Source of the DNA: a virus
Length of the DNA: 42,048 nucleotides
IMG/VR virus record: IMGVR_UViG_3300034418_009035
Coordinates: 1-42,048 of that record
Direction: 5' to 3' (one strand)
The notes beneath the pieces were generated by a model, which made no database searches, was not told the DNA's origin, and saw only the letters and a program-made list of their open reading frames with translations. A program made the translations under genes and the position numbers. Position 1 is the stretch's first letter; the number at the start of each line of letters is the position of its first letter. Below, one piece after another: positions 30,546 to 38,661 of this stretch.

Positions 30546-31683
30546 AAGTATTCTTGATGAGGCTGTGATGGCTGAATTGCTTTTGAGGCGCTACACGAAC
30601 GCCAGCCTAAAAGAGCTTGAGGAATTGCTTGAGCTTTCCGAGGCGCGTATCATTGCCGACCTGCAACGCACGCAAAGCGAAAAGCCACGACAGCGACTTC
30701 GATTACTTCTAGCGCGAGTCAATGAATACTACAAAGAGCCGTTTGCAAATTTCCCGGACGCATTGAAAGAGGAAGTGAAAGAAGTCTCGGAGGTAGTACA
30801 CGATAGCACCGCCTCAGTTCTACTATCGCATTCTAAAGAGTTGGGCGTAGCTCAATCAGGCGCGTCCTTTTTAGCCTTCACAGATATTCCAGAATCGGCA
30901 ATTATGCGCGTCATAGATTTCAATAGACCATTAGCAGGCGGGCTACTTGTGAAGGATGAAATAGCACTCCAGAAGGCGCAGACTTTAAAACGTGTACGTG
31001 CTGAGATTGCGGACGGTCTTTTGCGCGGTATAGGTAACGAGGAAATCGCTAGAAACGTGAGGCGAGCAAGCGACAGGACAAGGCGCGCTTCACGCTCTAT
31101 TGTACGTACAACAACGGCGGACGCAATGAACCGCGCAAGGGTTGAGGCAGAAAGCCAATTTGAAAGCATCGTGACTGGTTATGAATGGTCAAGTATTTTG
31201 GACGGGCGTACGACTTTTGGGTGCGCTTCGCTCAATGGGAAGATATTACCGAATCGCGAGGCGTTTGATAAATTAGTCGGGCGTTCTCCAGCCGTTCCGC
31301 GTCATGTCAATTGTCGCTCAATGATCCTACCACGTACCAAACTTTCAGATATTAGCGACGAAGAGGATAGAATTTTCGCGCTACATAACAAGAAGAAGGT
31401 TAGACACAGAGGCGAGCCACGCGAAACCAGTACGAAGTTCCAAGTGAAGGAAGCAGGTAAAATAACGCTTGATCGTGACAACTTAAAAGGCAATCAGTCG
31501 CTTTCTGATTTGTGGGCTCGCAAGATGGTAGACAGTGACGCGACTCGCGGTTTTATTCAGGATTATTTAGGGCCGACACGATACAAGCTTTGGTCTGAGG
31601 GTAAGGTTAACTTTCGCGATATGGTTGACTCAGATTTTGAGCCGTTGACAATCGCGCAGATTAAAAAAAGGTTGAGTAAATGA
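30538..31683 (+). CDS. Mu F-like minor head / head morphogenesis protein
   Basis: 381 residues. N-terminal helical half (ELLLRRYTNASLKELEELLELSEARI ...), then the Mu F-like domain: RSIVRTTTADAMNRARVEAESQF, YEWSSILDGRTTFGCASLNGKIL, and VPRHVNCRSMILP, containing the typical LDGRT ... C ... HxNCRS pattern. Proteins of this family associate with the portal and are needed for capsid assembly or ejection. It overlaps the portal stop by 8 bases and the next start by 4 (ATGA). Confidence 0.85.
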   Translation: MAESILDEAVMAELLLRRYTNASLKELEELLELSEARIIADLQRTQSEKPRQRLRLLLARVNEYYKEPFANFPDALKEEVKEVSEVVHDSTASVLLSHSKELGVAQSGASFLAFTDIPESAIMRVIDFNRPLAGGLLVKDEIALQKAQTLKRVRAEIADGLLRGIGNEEIARNVRRASDRTRRASRSIVRTTTADAMNRARVEAESQFESIVTGYEWSSILDGRTTFGCASLNGKILPNREAFDKLVGRSPAVPRHVNCRSMILPRTKLSDISDEEDRIFALHNKKKVRHRGEPRETSTKFQVKEAGKITLDRDNLKGNQSLSDLWARKMVDSDATRGFIQDYLGPTRYKLWSEGKVNFRDMVDSDFEPLTIAQIKKRLSK

Positions 31684-31901
31684 CAATTTTTGGAAGAGAA
31701 GTTTTCGGCTTTTACCTGCCTTTTATTGGCTTCGCATACGTCCCATTTTTCGCCGATCAGCCTCACATCTACATGACAGAAGAAGAGATTCAAGATTGGG
31801 AGCGCGATCCGTGGTTCAGCGAAGTGTTTTTGATTACATGGTTCGATCACAGTTTTTACCTTTGGAATCAAGAGAAGTTTCAGCTTGAAGAAGAAGAATA
31901 G
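31680..31901 (+). CDS. Hypothetical 73-residue aromatic-rich protein
   Basis: Unusually rich in Phe, Trp and Tyr (VFGFYLPFIGFAYVPFFADQPHIYM ... VFLITWFDHSFYLW), ending in Glu-Glu-Glu-Glu. ATGA overlap with the head gene. An N-terminal hydrophobic stretch is too Pro-rich for a clear membrane helix. Family unknown. Confidence 0.55.
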   Translation: MTIFGREVFGFYLPFIGFAYVPFFADQPHIYMTEEEIQDWERDPWFSEVFLITWFDHSFYLWNQEKFQLEEEE

Positions 31902-32373
31902 AGTCTGCAAAAAATGCGGTGAGGATCGACCGTCGAAGTTTTACAAAAAACGCCGTGATGCTGTTTGTCATGCTTGCTTGAAAAAAAGGCGAAATGAGCA
32001 GTACAAAGAAAGAACGCGATCAATCTGTACAAAACGTGCTTTCCTTACTCACATATTAAAATCTATCAAATACAGGGCAAGAAAAAAAGAGATATACTTC
32101 AAGCTGTCAATTGATGATGTGATGAACATTTTAGAACAGCAGGGCGGTCGGTGCGCCCTTACTGGCTACGAGCTAACTTATCAATTCACAGACAAGCCAA
32201 GCCCGTACAACATGAGCATAGACCGCCTTGATAATTCAGGCGGGTACACGCCGGACAATGTGCAGATAGTTACAACGTGCATTAACTACGCCAGGCATGA
32301 AATGAGCGTGCAGGAGTTTATAGACTTATGCGAACGCGTAGTTAGCTTTAATAGTACAAAAGCAAGAGTGTGA
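31885..32373 (+). CDS. HNH endonuclease (homing type)
   Basis: 162 residues. Two CxxC pairs near the start (VCKKCGED, VCHACLKK) form a zinc site. The HNH-like core is GGRCALTGYEL at 87-97 followed by MSIDRLDNSGGYTPDNVQIVTTCINYARHEM at 110-140, with D113, N125 and N134 in the pattern of homing HNH nucleases inserted in phage genomes. The start appears to be TTG inside the previous gene, with only a weak AGAGAAG site, which fits a mobile insertion. It sits between the head genes and the scaffold. Confidence 0.8.
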   Translation: MKKKNRVCKKCGEDRPSKFYKKRRDAVCHACLKKRRNEQYKERTRSICTKRAFLTHILKSIKYRARKKEIYFKLSIDDVMNILEQQGGRCALTGYELTYQFTDKPSPYNMSIDRLDNSGGYTPDNVQIVTTCINYARHEMSVQEFIDLCERVVSFNSTKARV

Positions 32374-32379
32374 TAAAAT
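32371..32379 (+). promoter_or_regulatory. Extended -10 promoter TGATAAAAT
   Basis: TGATAAAAT overlapping the HNH stop codon region. It would start a leader of about 120 bases before the scaffold gene. Confidence 0.5.
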
Positions 32380-32402
32380 ATAACTTGAATTTGTTTTAAG
32401 TT

Positions 32403-32492
32403 TATGCGTGATGCGTAGGCTTTGGGCGTGATGCCTTAAATTATTTTTAAATGTGGTTAGCTGTGATAGCTGGCTTTCATGGCGTGAAGCCA
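32403..32492 (+). repeat. Four small hairpins with GTGAT/GTGAA pentaloops in the scaffold leader
   Basis: Four successive short hairpins have the same pentaloop. TATGC-GTGAT-GCGTA (32403-32417), GGGC-GTGAT-GCCT (32424-32436), GTTAGCT-GTGAT-AGCTGGC (32456-32474) and TGGC-GTGAA-GCCA (32480-32492). Stems differ in sequence but keep pairing, including G-U pairs, while the loop GTGAW is constant. They lie between a promoter (32371) and the AAAAAGGAG site of the scaffold gene. Constant loops on covarying stems suggest recognition of the RNA loop, perhaps by a capsid-module protein controlling its own translation (inference). Confidence 0.6.
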
Positions 32493-32508
32493 AAAAGGAG
32501 AGCAAAGA

Positions 32509-33312
32509 ATGTCATTAGAGTACAAAATCAGCGACTTGGAAAGTGTAGAAGAAAACTTGCGCGGAATGTATCGCCAATCTGACGATGGTTACGTCCTAGA
32601 CGTGACTGGTATACCTGCTCCGAAAGGTGACGGGGAAGGGCTTAAAAAAGCTCTCAGAAGTGAGCGAGAATTACGCGACAAGTACGAGCGAGATGCGAGG
32701 GAAAAAGCTTCAGCACTTGAGAAGTTAAACAAAGAACTTGAAGAAGCACGCAACAAGGGAGAATTTACGCAACAAGACTTCCAGAAGAAAGTCGATGAGA
32801 TGGTTAAGGAAGTAGTGGAGCGAGATTTCAGCCCGAAACTTGCAGAGAAAGAGCGAATGCTACAAGAAAGCACGACAGCGCTGAAGGAGAAAATCCTACG
32901 TAGCGAGGTTGTATCAGCTATCAATGCCGAAGGCGGGATAGTTGAGAAGTTAGCACCGCATATTCTATCTCAGGTAGGTATCGAGTTGACCGAGGACGGT
33001 AGCGTAGTAACTTTCGTGAGAGACGAAAAAGGCGAGCCGAAGCGCGGGTCTTATGATCCAGAAACGGGTCAAGCCGACTATTTTAGCGTCCGTGACTTAG
33101 TGAAGCAGTACAAGGAAAATGAACTTTGGTCTAATGATTTTCGAAATCCAGCGTCAGGCGTTGGAGTTTCGCCAGGGATGACAAAGACGCGTGCAAGTGG
33201 CAAGCGTGACTTTCACGGCGAGTATGAGTTAGCAAGAAAAGAAAACAGGGCAGTTGACATGATGAGAATTAAGCGTGAAGCACACGCGAAGGGTGTCACT
33301 GTCGCGCATTGA
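32509..33312 (+). CDS. Capsid scaffolding protein
   Basis: 267 residues, strongly helical and charged. The long coiled coil at about 45-140 (KKALRSERELRDKYERDAREKASALEKLNKELEEARNKG ... KVDEMVKEVVERDFSPKLAEKERMLQES) lies just before the capsid gene, the usual layout for a phage scaffold. The C-terminal 80 residues (YFSVRDLVKQYKENELWSNDFRNPASGVG ... KRDFHGEYELARKENRAVDMMRIKREAHAKG) would bind the inside of the shell. AAAAAGGAG lies 9 bases before the ATG. No protease motif was found, so shell maturation may occur without one. Confidence 0.8.
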   Translation: MSLEYKISDLESVEENLRGMYRQSDDGYVLDVTGIPAPKGDGEGLKKALRSERELRDKYERDAREKASALEKLNKELEEARNKGEFTQQDFQKKVDEMVKEVVERDFSPKLAEKERMLQESTTALKEKILRSEVVSAINAEGGIVEKLAPHILSQVGIELTEDGSVVTFVRDEKGEPKRGSYDPETGQADYFSVRDLVKQYKENELWSNDFRNPASGVGVSPGMTKTRASGKRDFHGEYELARKENRAVDMMRIKREAHAKGVTVAH

Positions 33313-33337
33313 TAAAATTTTTTAAGGAGAAAATAAA

Positions 33338-34291
33338 ATGGCAAATGTAAATTCTGTGACTTCGCAATTCAACGCACCTAATTTTATTGGTGAGTTATTT
33401 AAAATCGGTCAAAACCGAACAACTTTTTTAAACGCAATCGGTGGTATTGACGGGGCTAATCTCGTTCAATCCTCTAGTTTTCAGTTTCCTTTGAATCAGC
33501 AGTATTCATTAGAGACTGCATCACAGCCGGATATTTCAGAAACTGATTCCTTTACCGCACCCACCCCTACCACTTTCGTAAGAAGCCAAGACACAAACGT
33601 GTGTCAAATCTTCCAAAAGAAAATCAGCGTTTCTTACCAGAAGCAAAGCCATGTCGGCCTTGTTTCCGGCTTGGCAAATGTTGACGGTAGTCAGCCAGTT
33701 CGAAATGAGCGTGACTTTCAAGTTATGGCTAACTTGAAGCAGATGGCAGTTGAGATGGAATATACCTTCCTTGAGGGTACGTATCAGCTCGGATCTAATA
33801 CTTCTACTAGCTATCAAACTCGCGGTATTGTTACCGCTTGCACAACTAACACTGTGGACGCATCAAGCGCGGCTTTTAGCAAGTCTTTGATGGATCAGTT
33901 GCTAAGAAGTATGTTTGACTCTGGTGCTGAAATCGAAAACGGTAACTGTATCATCTTCTGCTCTCCCATTATCAAGCAGGCTATTTCTGAGGTTTACGGA
34001 CTACAGGAAAGACGTGACGGTGTTGGTGGCGTAGTAGTTAATACTGTGCTAACCGACCTCGGAGAACTTGAAGTGCGACTTACTCCATACATCACCGCTT
34101 CGACTTTGCTTGTTGCTGATGTTGAGAAGATTCGTCCTGTGGTTTGTCCAGTTCCTGGAAAAGGCTACCTTTTCGAGGAGGAATTGAGCAAAGCGGGCGC
34201 TTCTGAGGACTTGCAGTTGTATTCTCAAATGGGAATTGACTACAGCGCGGAAGAGTTCCACGGAACTATCACAAACCTGGCAACTAGCTAA
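33338..34291 (+). CDS. Major capsid protein (SU10/DUF5309-like)
   Basis: 317 residues after a strong AAGGAG site. N-terminal SQFNAPNFIGELFKIGQNRTTFLNAIGG and FQFPLNQQYSLETASQPDISETD, then the E-loop/P-domain segment KQMAVEMEYTFLEGTYQLGSNTSTSYQTRGIVTAC, then IIFCSPIIKQAISEVYGL and the late beta region, fit the DUF5309/SU10 type of HK97-fold capsid proteins. It is placed directly after the scaffold and before a decoration-like gene, as expected. Confidence 0.88.
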   Translation: MANVNSVTSQFNAPNFIGELFKIGQNRTTFLNAIGGIDGANLVQSSSFQFPLNQQYSLETASQPDISETDSFTAPTPTTFVRSQDTNVCQIFQKKISVSYQKQSHVGLVSGLANVDGSQPVRNERDFQVMANLKQMAVEMEYTFLEGTYQLGSNTSTSYQTRGIVTACTTNTVDASSAAFSKSLMDQLLRSMFDSGAEIENGNCIIFCSPIIKQAISEVYGLQERRDGVGGVVVNTVLTDLGELEVRLTPYITASTLLVADVEKIRPVVCPVPGKGYLFEEELSKAGASEDLQLYSQMGIDYSAEEFHGTITNLATS

Positions 34292-34306
34292 TCTGGAGGC
34301 AGAGAA

Positions 34307-34819
34307 ATGAATGCATGGAAAGTTTTAATTTTCGCGATTGCTAGCCTGATGGTTAGCCATATCATCGACGTTCAAACCTCTGCCTATCAACCCGCTTCCG
34401 ATATGATTGGGATTGAGCCTGCATTGCGGGCTCACCTCAACAGCGTGGAAAAGGGCATGATAGGAGATTTACAGTATTCAAGTCTTGGATCAGCTACTTC
34501 AAGCACCGCAACGATTAACGCAGGTATTAGCGCCGATGGCACTTATACTCGCTATATTCGCGTGGACTTGGACGATAGCAACGGCGTTCCCCACTACTGG
34601 TACAGCGCAGACGTTAGTGCGACAGTAACTTACACCAGCGCGAGCGGTGTGGTAGCTGTAACTAGCCCTGTTAATTTTATCGGTGGCAAAGGTGCGCTCA
34701 AGCTTGTTTATACAGGTAGCTGGGCGAATACTGATAGTTTGACGGTAACTTTGAATAGCACTTCAATTATGGGCTACACGGTTGCGACCGCGACCCATGT
34801 TGACAATTTGACCGACTAG
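34307..34819 (+). CDS. Possible capsid decoration protein with hydrophobic N-terminus
   Basis: 170 residues. GGAGGCAGAG lies before the ATG. Residues 4-20 (WKVLIFAIASLMVSHII) form a hydrophobic helix, then a Thr/Ser/Gly-rich beta domain (GISADGTYTRYIRVDLDDSNGVPHYWYSADVSATVTYTSASGVVAVTSP ... ALKLVYTGSW) of Ig-like style. The place right after the capsid gene and the beta-rich composition suggest a capsid surface protein; the N-terminal helix is odd for one. A terminator follows. Confidence 0.6.
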   Translation: MNAWKVLIFAIASLMVSHIIDVQTSAYQPASDMIGIEPALRAHLNSVEKGMIGDLQYSSLGSATSSTATINAGISADGTYTRYIRVDLDDSNGVPHYWYSADVSATVTYTSASGVVAVTSPVNFIGGKGALKLVYTGSWANTDSLTVTLNSTSIMGYTVATATHVDNLTD

Positions 34820-34843
34820 GCTAGAGATAGCTGTATGGTTATG

Positions 34844-34875
34844 GGTGGGGTCTGCTCTTCGACCCCGCCTTTTTT
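34844..34875 (+). terminator. Terminator after the capsid unit
   Basis: GGTGGGGTC (34844-34852) pairs with GACCCCGCC (34861-34869) with one G-U pair, followed by TTTTTT. A strong stem ending the capsid transcription unit. Confidence 0.75.
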
Positions 34876-34881
34876 AATTGC

Positions 34882-34889
34882 TGTATAAT
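34882..34889 (+). promoter_or_regulatory. Extended -10 promoter TGTATAAT
   Basis: TGTATAAT just after the terminator and 30 bases before the gene at 34919, which begins the connector unit. Confidence 0.55.
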
Positions 34890-34918
34890 GTTGATGAAGA
34901 GCAAAAAGGAGAGCTAAA

Positions 34919-35224
34919 ATGGCTAGAGTTAAATTTTACGGTAATGGGATGATTTGGGACGCTAAAAAGGATCGAGCGCTATTGAAATTCGAAAAGCACG
35001 CGGGCGGTTCTATGTATCTGGGCGCTTTGATTGTTGAGGATGACTATATCATTGAGCGCATGGAAGAATTGGGTTACAAGAAGCCGGAAAACGAAGGCGT
35101 TTTAAAAATGGGTGGATGGGAAGCGTTAGCAGAATCAGAAGCACCAAAAAAGCGCGGTAGAAAGAAGAAAGAAGCGGTCGAGGAATTGCCTACTGAAACC
35201 GAAAACGGCGAGACGGTAGAATAA
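34919..35224 (+). CDS. Small basic-tailed head protein of unknown role
   Basis: 101 residues with AAAAAGGAGAGC before the ATG. Residues 1-70 (VKFYGNGMIWDAKKDRALLKFEKHAGGSMYLGALIVEDDYIIERMEELGY) are a compact beta/alpha part. Near 77 the stretch APKKRGRKKKEA is an AT-hook-like Lys/Arg run, followed by an acidic tail. This type of small protein is common between capsid and connector genes. Function unknown; DNA contact is a possibility from the basic run only. Confidence 0.62.
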   Translation: MARVKFYGNGMIWDAKKDRALLKFEKHAGGSMYLGALIVEDDYIIERMEELGYKKPENEGVLKMGGWEALAESEAPKKRGRKKKEAVEELPTETENGETVE

Positions 35225-35248
35225 TTAGATTGATAGAGAGGTTGGCGC

Positions 35249-35767
35249 ATGGCTCAGGTTTTTAATTCAGACGCAGGCGAGGCAACGAGTAATAGTTATG
35301 TGACTCTTGCCGAAGCTAACCAGTACATCGAAAATCGTTATGGGACTGGTTCAACTTGGACGACTTGGGACGCGCTGACCGATGCCCAGAAGCAGGAAAA
35401 GTTAATTCTGGGATGCGATTACATCGAGCAGAAATATAGCGAGAACTGGAATACAGGATATAGACAGGTAACGACACAGCGACTTTCTTGGCCTCGCCAC
35501 GATGCTTACTACTATGAGAGCTACACGTACTTTCAGATAACAGACGTGCCACAGGAAGTTAAAGAAGCGCAGATAGAAGCTACTGTAGAGCTTATCAGCA
35601 ACGAAACCGACCTATTGCCAAGCTATGACCGCTCAACCAAAAGCGAGAAGGTAGGTAGCTTGGAAGTCGTCTACATGGACAGCGCAGGCAATCTAAAGAC
35701 GTTCCCGAAAGTTGTGGGCAGGTTGAGAAGATTGTTAACTAGCGGAATGCGGATGGTTCGGGGCTGA
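35249..35767 (+). CDS. DnaT-like head-tail connector (adaptor)
   Basis: 172 residues. SYVTLAEANQYIENRYGTGSTWTTWDALTDAQKQEKLILGCDYIEQKY ... QRLSWPRHDAYY ... VPQEVKEAQIEATVELISN is the pattern of the DnaT-like/gp6-like adaptor family that binds under the portal. Mostly helical. AGAGGTTGG lies before the ATG. It starts the run adaptor, unknown, stopper, gp10-like, terminator, in the usual order. Confidence 0.82.
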   Translation: MAQVFNSDAGEATSNSYVTLAEANQYIENRYGTGSTWTTWDALTDAQKQEKLILGCDYIEQKYSENWNTGYRQVTTQRLSWPRHDAYYYESYTYFQITDVPQEVKEAQIEATVELISNETDLLPSYDRSTKSEKVGSLEVVYMDSAGNLKTFPKVVGRLRRLLTSGMRMVRG

Positions 35768-35789
35768 TTTGTAACAAGAGGTATTGAGT

Positions 35790-36023
35790 ATGAAGAATAG
35801 AAATAGCTGGACGATTTACGGCGTAGGGCAATATAAATGCGCTCGGAACGGTCACATTGTAGCGAGCTTTCCAGAAAACGGCGGGACTTTGGTTGTTTAT
35901 AGCGAGAGCGTGAAAAACAGGCTTTTGGATGCTGGATGTAAATGCCCCGATGATATGGATGATGCGGAGTTTGAAGCGCTTGTTATAGAGCTAGGACTTA
36001 GCGAAGAGGTTGAAGAGGGTTAG
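35790..36023 (+). CDS. Hypothetical 77-residue protein in the connector cluster
   Basis: ATG at 35790 chosen because AGAGG lies 8 bases upstream; a TTG two codons earlier is less likely. WTIYGVGQYKCARNGHIVASFPENGGTLVVYSESVKNRLLDAGCKCPDDMDDAEFEALVIELGL: a beta-rich first half and an acidic helical tail, three cysteines. Family unknown. Confidence 0.58.
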   Translation: MKNRNSWTIYGVGQYKCARNGHIVASFPENGGTLVVYSESVKNRLLDAGCKCPDDMDDAEFEALVIELGLSEEVEEG

Positions 36024-36025
36024 TT

Positions 36026-36406
36026 ATGCCGGGTGCGCTTGACTCAAGAATGCGAAACAGTGCGTTTCGAATGATTCGCAAGTACGGCAAGACGTTGACG
36101 TATACCGCTGTGACTTCTGCTGGTTATACTTCCGGTAGCGGGTTCGGTTCTGAATCGACAAGCGACACAAGCGTTATCGGTGTCATTCAGAAAATCGAGG
36201 CGAATTTGATCGACGGTACGAATATCCAGCGCGGTGACTTGAGAGTTATGATTGACGCGCTAACGCTCGACACAAACAGCATCACACCAAGCCAAGAGGA
36301 TCGAATGACTATCGACTCTGATATTTACAAGATAACGATGATTGAGCCAGAATACAGTGGTGAGTTAGTAGCGTATTACACCTTTTTTATACGTAAAGGG
36401 CAATAG
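36026..36406 (+). CDS. Head closure (stopper) protein
   Basis: 126 residues of mainly beta structure (LTYTAVTSAGYTSGSGFG, VIGVIQKIEANLIDGTNIQRGDLRVMIDALTLD, DRMTIDSDIYKITMIEPEYSGELVAYYTFFIR). The pattern of an outer beta-barrel with a GDLRVMID strand and final two strands fits phage head-closure proteins lying between adaptor and gp10-like genes. Identification relies on order and fold style. Confidence 0.65.
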   Translation: MPGALDSRMRNSAFRMIRKYGKTLTYTAVTSAGYTSGSGFGSESTSDTSVIGVIQKIEANLIDGTNIQRGDLRVMIDALTLDTNSITPSQEDRMTIDSDIYKITMIEPEYSGELVAYYTFFIRKGQ

Positions 36407-36410
36407 AGTA

Positions 36411-36932
36411 ATGGCTTACAATCAGGCAAACGCGAGAATGGCGAAGTCGTTGAAAGCTTTCAAAGCTGGGCTTGATAAGTACAAGAAAGTTTCGGGATTG
36501 AGCATCGAGGGTACGATAAATGAATTGACCATGTTTATATACCGCGAAATCGTTGAGGGTACGCCACGCGATACAGGACGGGCTAGAATGTCATGGATAG
36601 CCGACAAGATGCAAACGAAGCGCATCAACTACCTACCTGCTGAGAAGAAGCGAGCAAAGAAGGGTCAGACGCAGGAGCGTTACAGCGAAGCAGAGATTGA
36701 ATTGCATATTAGAAGCGAGCTAGGCAAGTTTGAGAAAGCCGACCTGGAGAGAATGCAAAAAGAATACAAAAACGTGATTTACACGAATCTAGTATATATG
36801 CCCCGATTGAACGATGACGGACACAGTAAGCAAAATCAGAAGTTTGTCGAGCAGGCTATTGACAAAGCAACACAGCGAATGAGAATGATGATTGATAAAG
36901 CGGTCAAGGACGCAGAGAAAAGGGTTAAATAA
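36411..36932 (+). CDS. HK97 gp10-like tail completion protein
   Basis: 173 residues. Long N-terminal helix, then INELTMFIYREIVEGTPRDTGRARMSWIADKM, and VIYTNLVYMPRLNDDGHSKQNQKFVEQAIDKATQRM, the TPRDTGRARxxW ... NxxxYxxxL(E)xGHSxQ pattern of HK97 gp10-like proteins that join head and tail. It is followed by a tail terminator starting at the base of its stop codon. Confidence 0.85.
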   Translation: MAYNQANARMAKSLKAFKAGLDKYKKVSGLSIEGTINELTMFIYREIVEGTPRDTGRARMSWIADKMQTKRINYLPAEKKRAKKGQTQERYSEAEIELHIRSELGKFEKADLERMQKEYKNVIYTNLVYMPRLNDDGHSKQNQKFVEQAIDKATQRMRMMIDKAVKDAEKRVK

Positions 36933-37363
36933 TGACTACCTATGCAACAGCTACGGAAGCGATTTACGACTACTTTATTGACAACTTCACAGGAGTAAAT
37001 ACTGCGACAAATCTTGCTGTAGGAAGTAACGTCGATTTCACTCCACCAGCGAATCAGGCGTATATTCAAATCAATGTCTTGCCAGGCAACGAAATACAGA
37101 CAAGCATGGGCACGCAAGCAAACTTTCAAAATAGCGGGCTTTTCGTTGTTGATATTTTCACTCCTGCGAACGCTGGTGACGTTTCCGCAAAAACTTTGAT
37201 GCAAGAAGTACACAACCTTTTCAGGTTTAAACGGATCAGCACAGACATTCATTTCAAGGGTGAAATCAGCTCGCGAGAGTTCGGCGTAGACGGGCAATAC
37301 TATAGAATGCAGACTACGTTGGTCTATCGGCGTAATGTAGTCTATACAAATACTGAGATTTGA
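36932..37363 (+). CDS. Tail terminator (DUF4128-like)
   Basis: 143 residues. ATEAIYDYFIDNFTGVNTATNL ... YIQINVLPGNEIQTSMGTQANFQNSGLFVVDIFTPANAGDVSAKTLMQEVHNLF ... YRMQTTLVYRR matches the DUF4128 family that caps the tail tube. Start ATG shares a base with the previous stop. The order, gp10-like then DUF4128 then tail tube, is standard. Confidence 0.83.
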   Translation: MTTYATATEAIYDYFIDNFTGVNTATNLAVGSNVDFTPPANQAYIQINVLPGNEIQTSMGTQANFQNSGLFVVDIFTPANAGDVSAKTLMQEVHNLFRFKRISTDIHFKGEISSREFGVDGQYYRMQTTLVYRRNVVYTNTEI

Positions 37364-37369
37364 TATAAT
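37361..37369 (+). promoter_or_regulatory. Extended -10 promoter TGATATAAT
   Basis: TGATATAAT, close to consensus, overlapping the tail-terminator stop and 38 bases before the tail tube ATG. It would boost expression of the abundant tube protein. Confidence 0.58.
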
Positions 37370-37406
37370 TGAAATAAATTTCACTTTATACTAGGCAGGT
37401 TAAAAA

Positions 37407-38576
37407 ATGGCTTTTTCAGAATCAGATACCGCGAAACTCGGATACGTGACGGAATCAAGTTGGGGGACAACTGACAGCGCATCAAGGCAGTTGGTCAGGT
37501 TTACCAGCGAGGATTTGAACGACGATATCACCCCGTCAGAATCAGAAGAGATTACAGACGATAGACAGATTGACGATGTTGTGCAGGTAAGCAGGTCGGC
37601 TGTAGGTGGGTTTTCTCACGAATTGAGCTATGGGAACGTGGACGACTTTCTAGCTAGTGCGCTTGCTAGTACCTGGTCAGCGGACTATAGCTATACAGCG
37701 TCTACTATCAGCTACACATCTGGGACAAAAACACTTGCTGATTCAGGGAGCGGTTTCACTCCTGCAAGCTTGCCAGCCGGTAAATGGATTCAAGTTGTTG
37801 ATAATACAAACGGCACTTGGTACGGACGCGTAAGCACTACCACTGCGACTACTTCCGCGATTGTTTTTGATTACGTCATCGGCTCGCTATCGGATCACAG
37901 CGCAGGAACGAGCGTAACGATTAAAAGTGACGGGATGTTGCGAAACGGTACTACAAAGACAAGCCACACTCTTGAAAAAGAAATGAACGATGTTACACAA
38001 TTTTTCAGTTATACCGGGATGCGAGTTGGAACGGCTAGCTTAGCATTCGCGGCGGGTGAGAAAGTAACAGGCGCTTTTAGCTTCGTGGGTGAGAAGGGCG
38101 CAAGGGCTGGCAGTTCTGTAGGGACTGGAGCTGATACCGATGCGCCTACCAATCAGATTGTGACAAGCGCCGCTGACATTTCCAATATTCTTGAGGACGG
38201 TTCAGCTACTAGCGAAAGCTATCTTTCTATAGATTGGAGTTTGGACAACGGCTTGAGAGGTCAGCCAGAGATTGCAAGCCTTGAGAATGCAGGCGTTGGT
38301 TATGGTAAGTCTCGAATTACACTTGATATTTCAATGTACTTTCAAGATGGGACAGCATACGACCGTTACGCTAATAACACGGCTTATAACTTGTCATGGA
38401 TGGCAACAGACAGCGCCGGGAATGTTTACATTTTTAGTGCATTGAGCGCGAAGCCTTTGACGAGTGCAAGCCCGATCACAGGGCCGAACGCAGATATAAC
38501 TCTTAATCAATCTTTGCTTTGTAAGCGTAATTCAACTTATGACGCACAATTCCAGATTGATAGATTTGACGCATAG
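37407..38576 (+). CDS. Major tail tube protein
   Basis: 389 residues after an AGGCAGG site. KLGYVTESSWGTTDSASRQLVRFTSEDLNDDITPSESEEITDDRQIDDVVQVSRSAVGGFSHELSYGNVDDFLASAL, then TSHTLEKEMNDVTQFFSYTGMRVGTASLAFAAGEKVTGAFSFVGEKGA, is the pattern of long tail tube proteins in siphoviruses with this connector set. A segment at about 90-170 with Thr/Ser repeats could be an Ig-like insertion. It has its own promoter and terminator, as expected for a highly made protein. Confidence 0.85.
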   Translation: MAFSESDTAKLGYVTESSWGTTDSASRQLVRFTSEDLNDDITPSESEEITDDRQIDDVVQVSRSAVGGFSHELSYGNVDDFLASALASTWSADYSYTASTISYTSGTKTLADSGSGFTPASLPAGKWIQVVDNTNGTWYGRVSTTTATTSAIVFDYVIGSLSDHSAGTSVTIKSDGMLRNGTTKTSHTLEKEMNDVTQFFSYTGMRVGTASLAFAAGEKVTGAFSFVGEKGARAGSSVGTGADTDAPTNQIVTSAADISNILEDGSATSESYLSIDWSLDNGLRGQPEIASLENAGVGYGKSRITLDISMYFQDGTAYDRYANNTAYNLSWMATDSAGNVYIFSALSAKPLTSASPITGPNADITLNQSLLCKRNSTYDAQFQIDRFDA

Positions 38577-38617
38577 TTTTAAGTATGCTAGTATTTGAGT
38601 GAGCAAATGTGACATTG

Positions 38618-38657
38618 AAGCCCTGCCTGTACGATATCCCAGGTGGGGCTTTTTCAT
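38618..38657 (+). terminator. Terminator after the tail tube gene
   Basis: AAGCCCTGCCTG (38618-38629) pairs with CAGGTGGGGCTT (38640-38651) over 12 base pairs including two G-U pairs, followed by TTT and TTCC. Confidence 0.72.
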
Positions 38658-38661
38658 TTCC

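Noticed and set aside
36836-37384. Minus-strand ORF of 182 codons opposite the tail terminator
   Set aside because: Long but antisense to a gene with clear DUF4128 motifs; the protein has no domain and no ribosome site.
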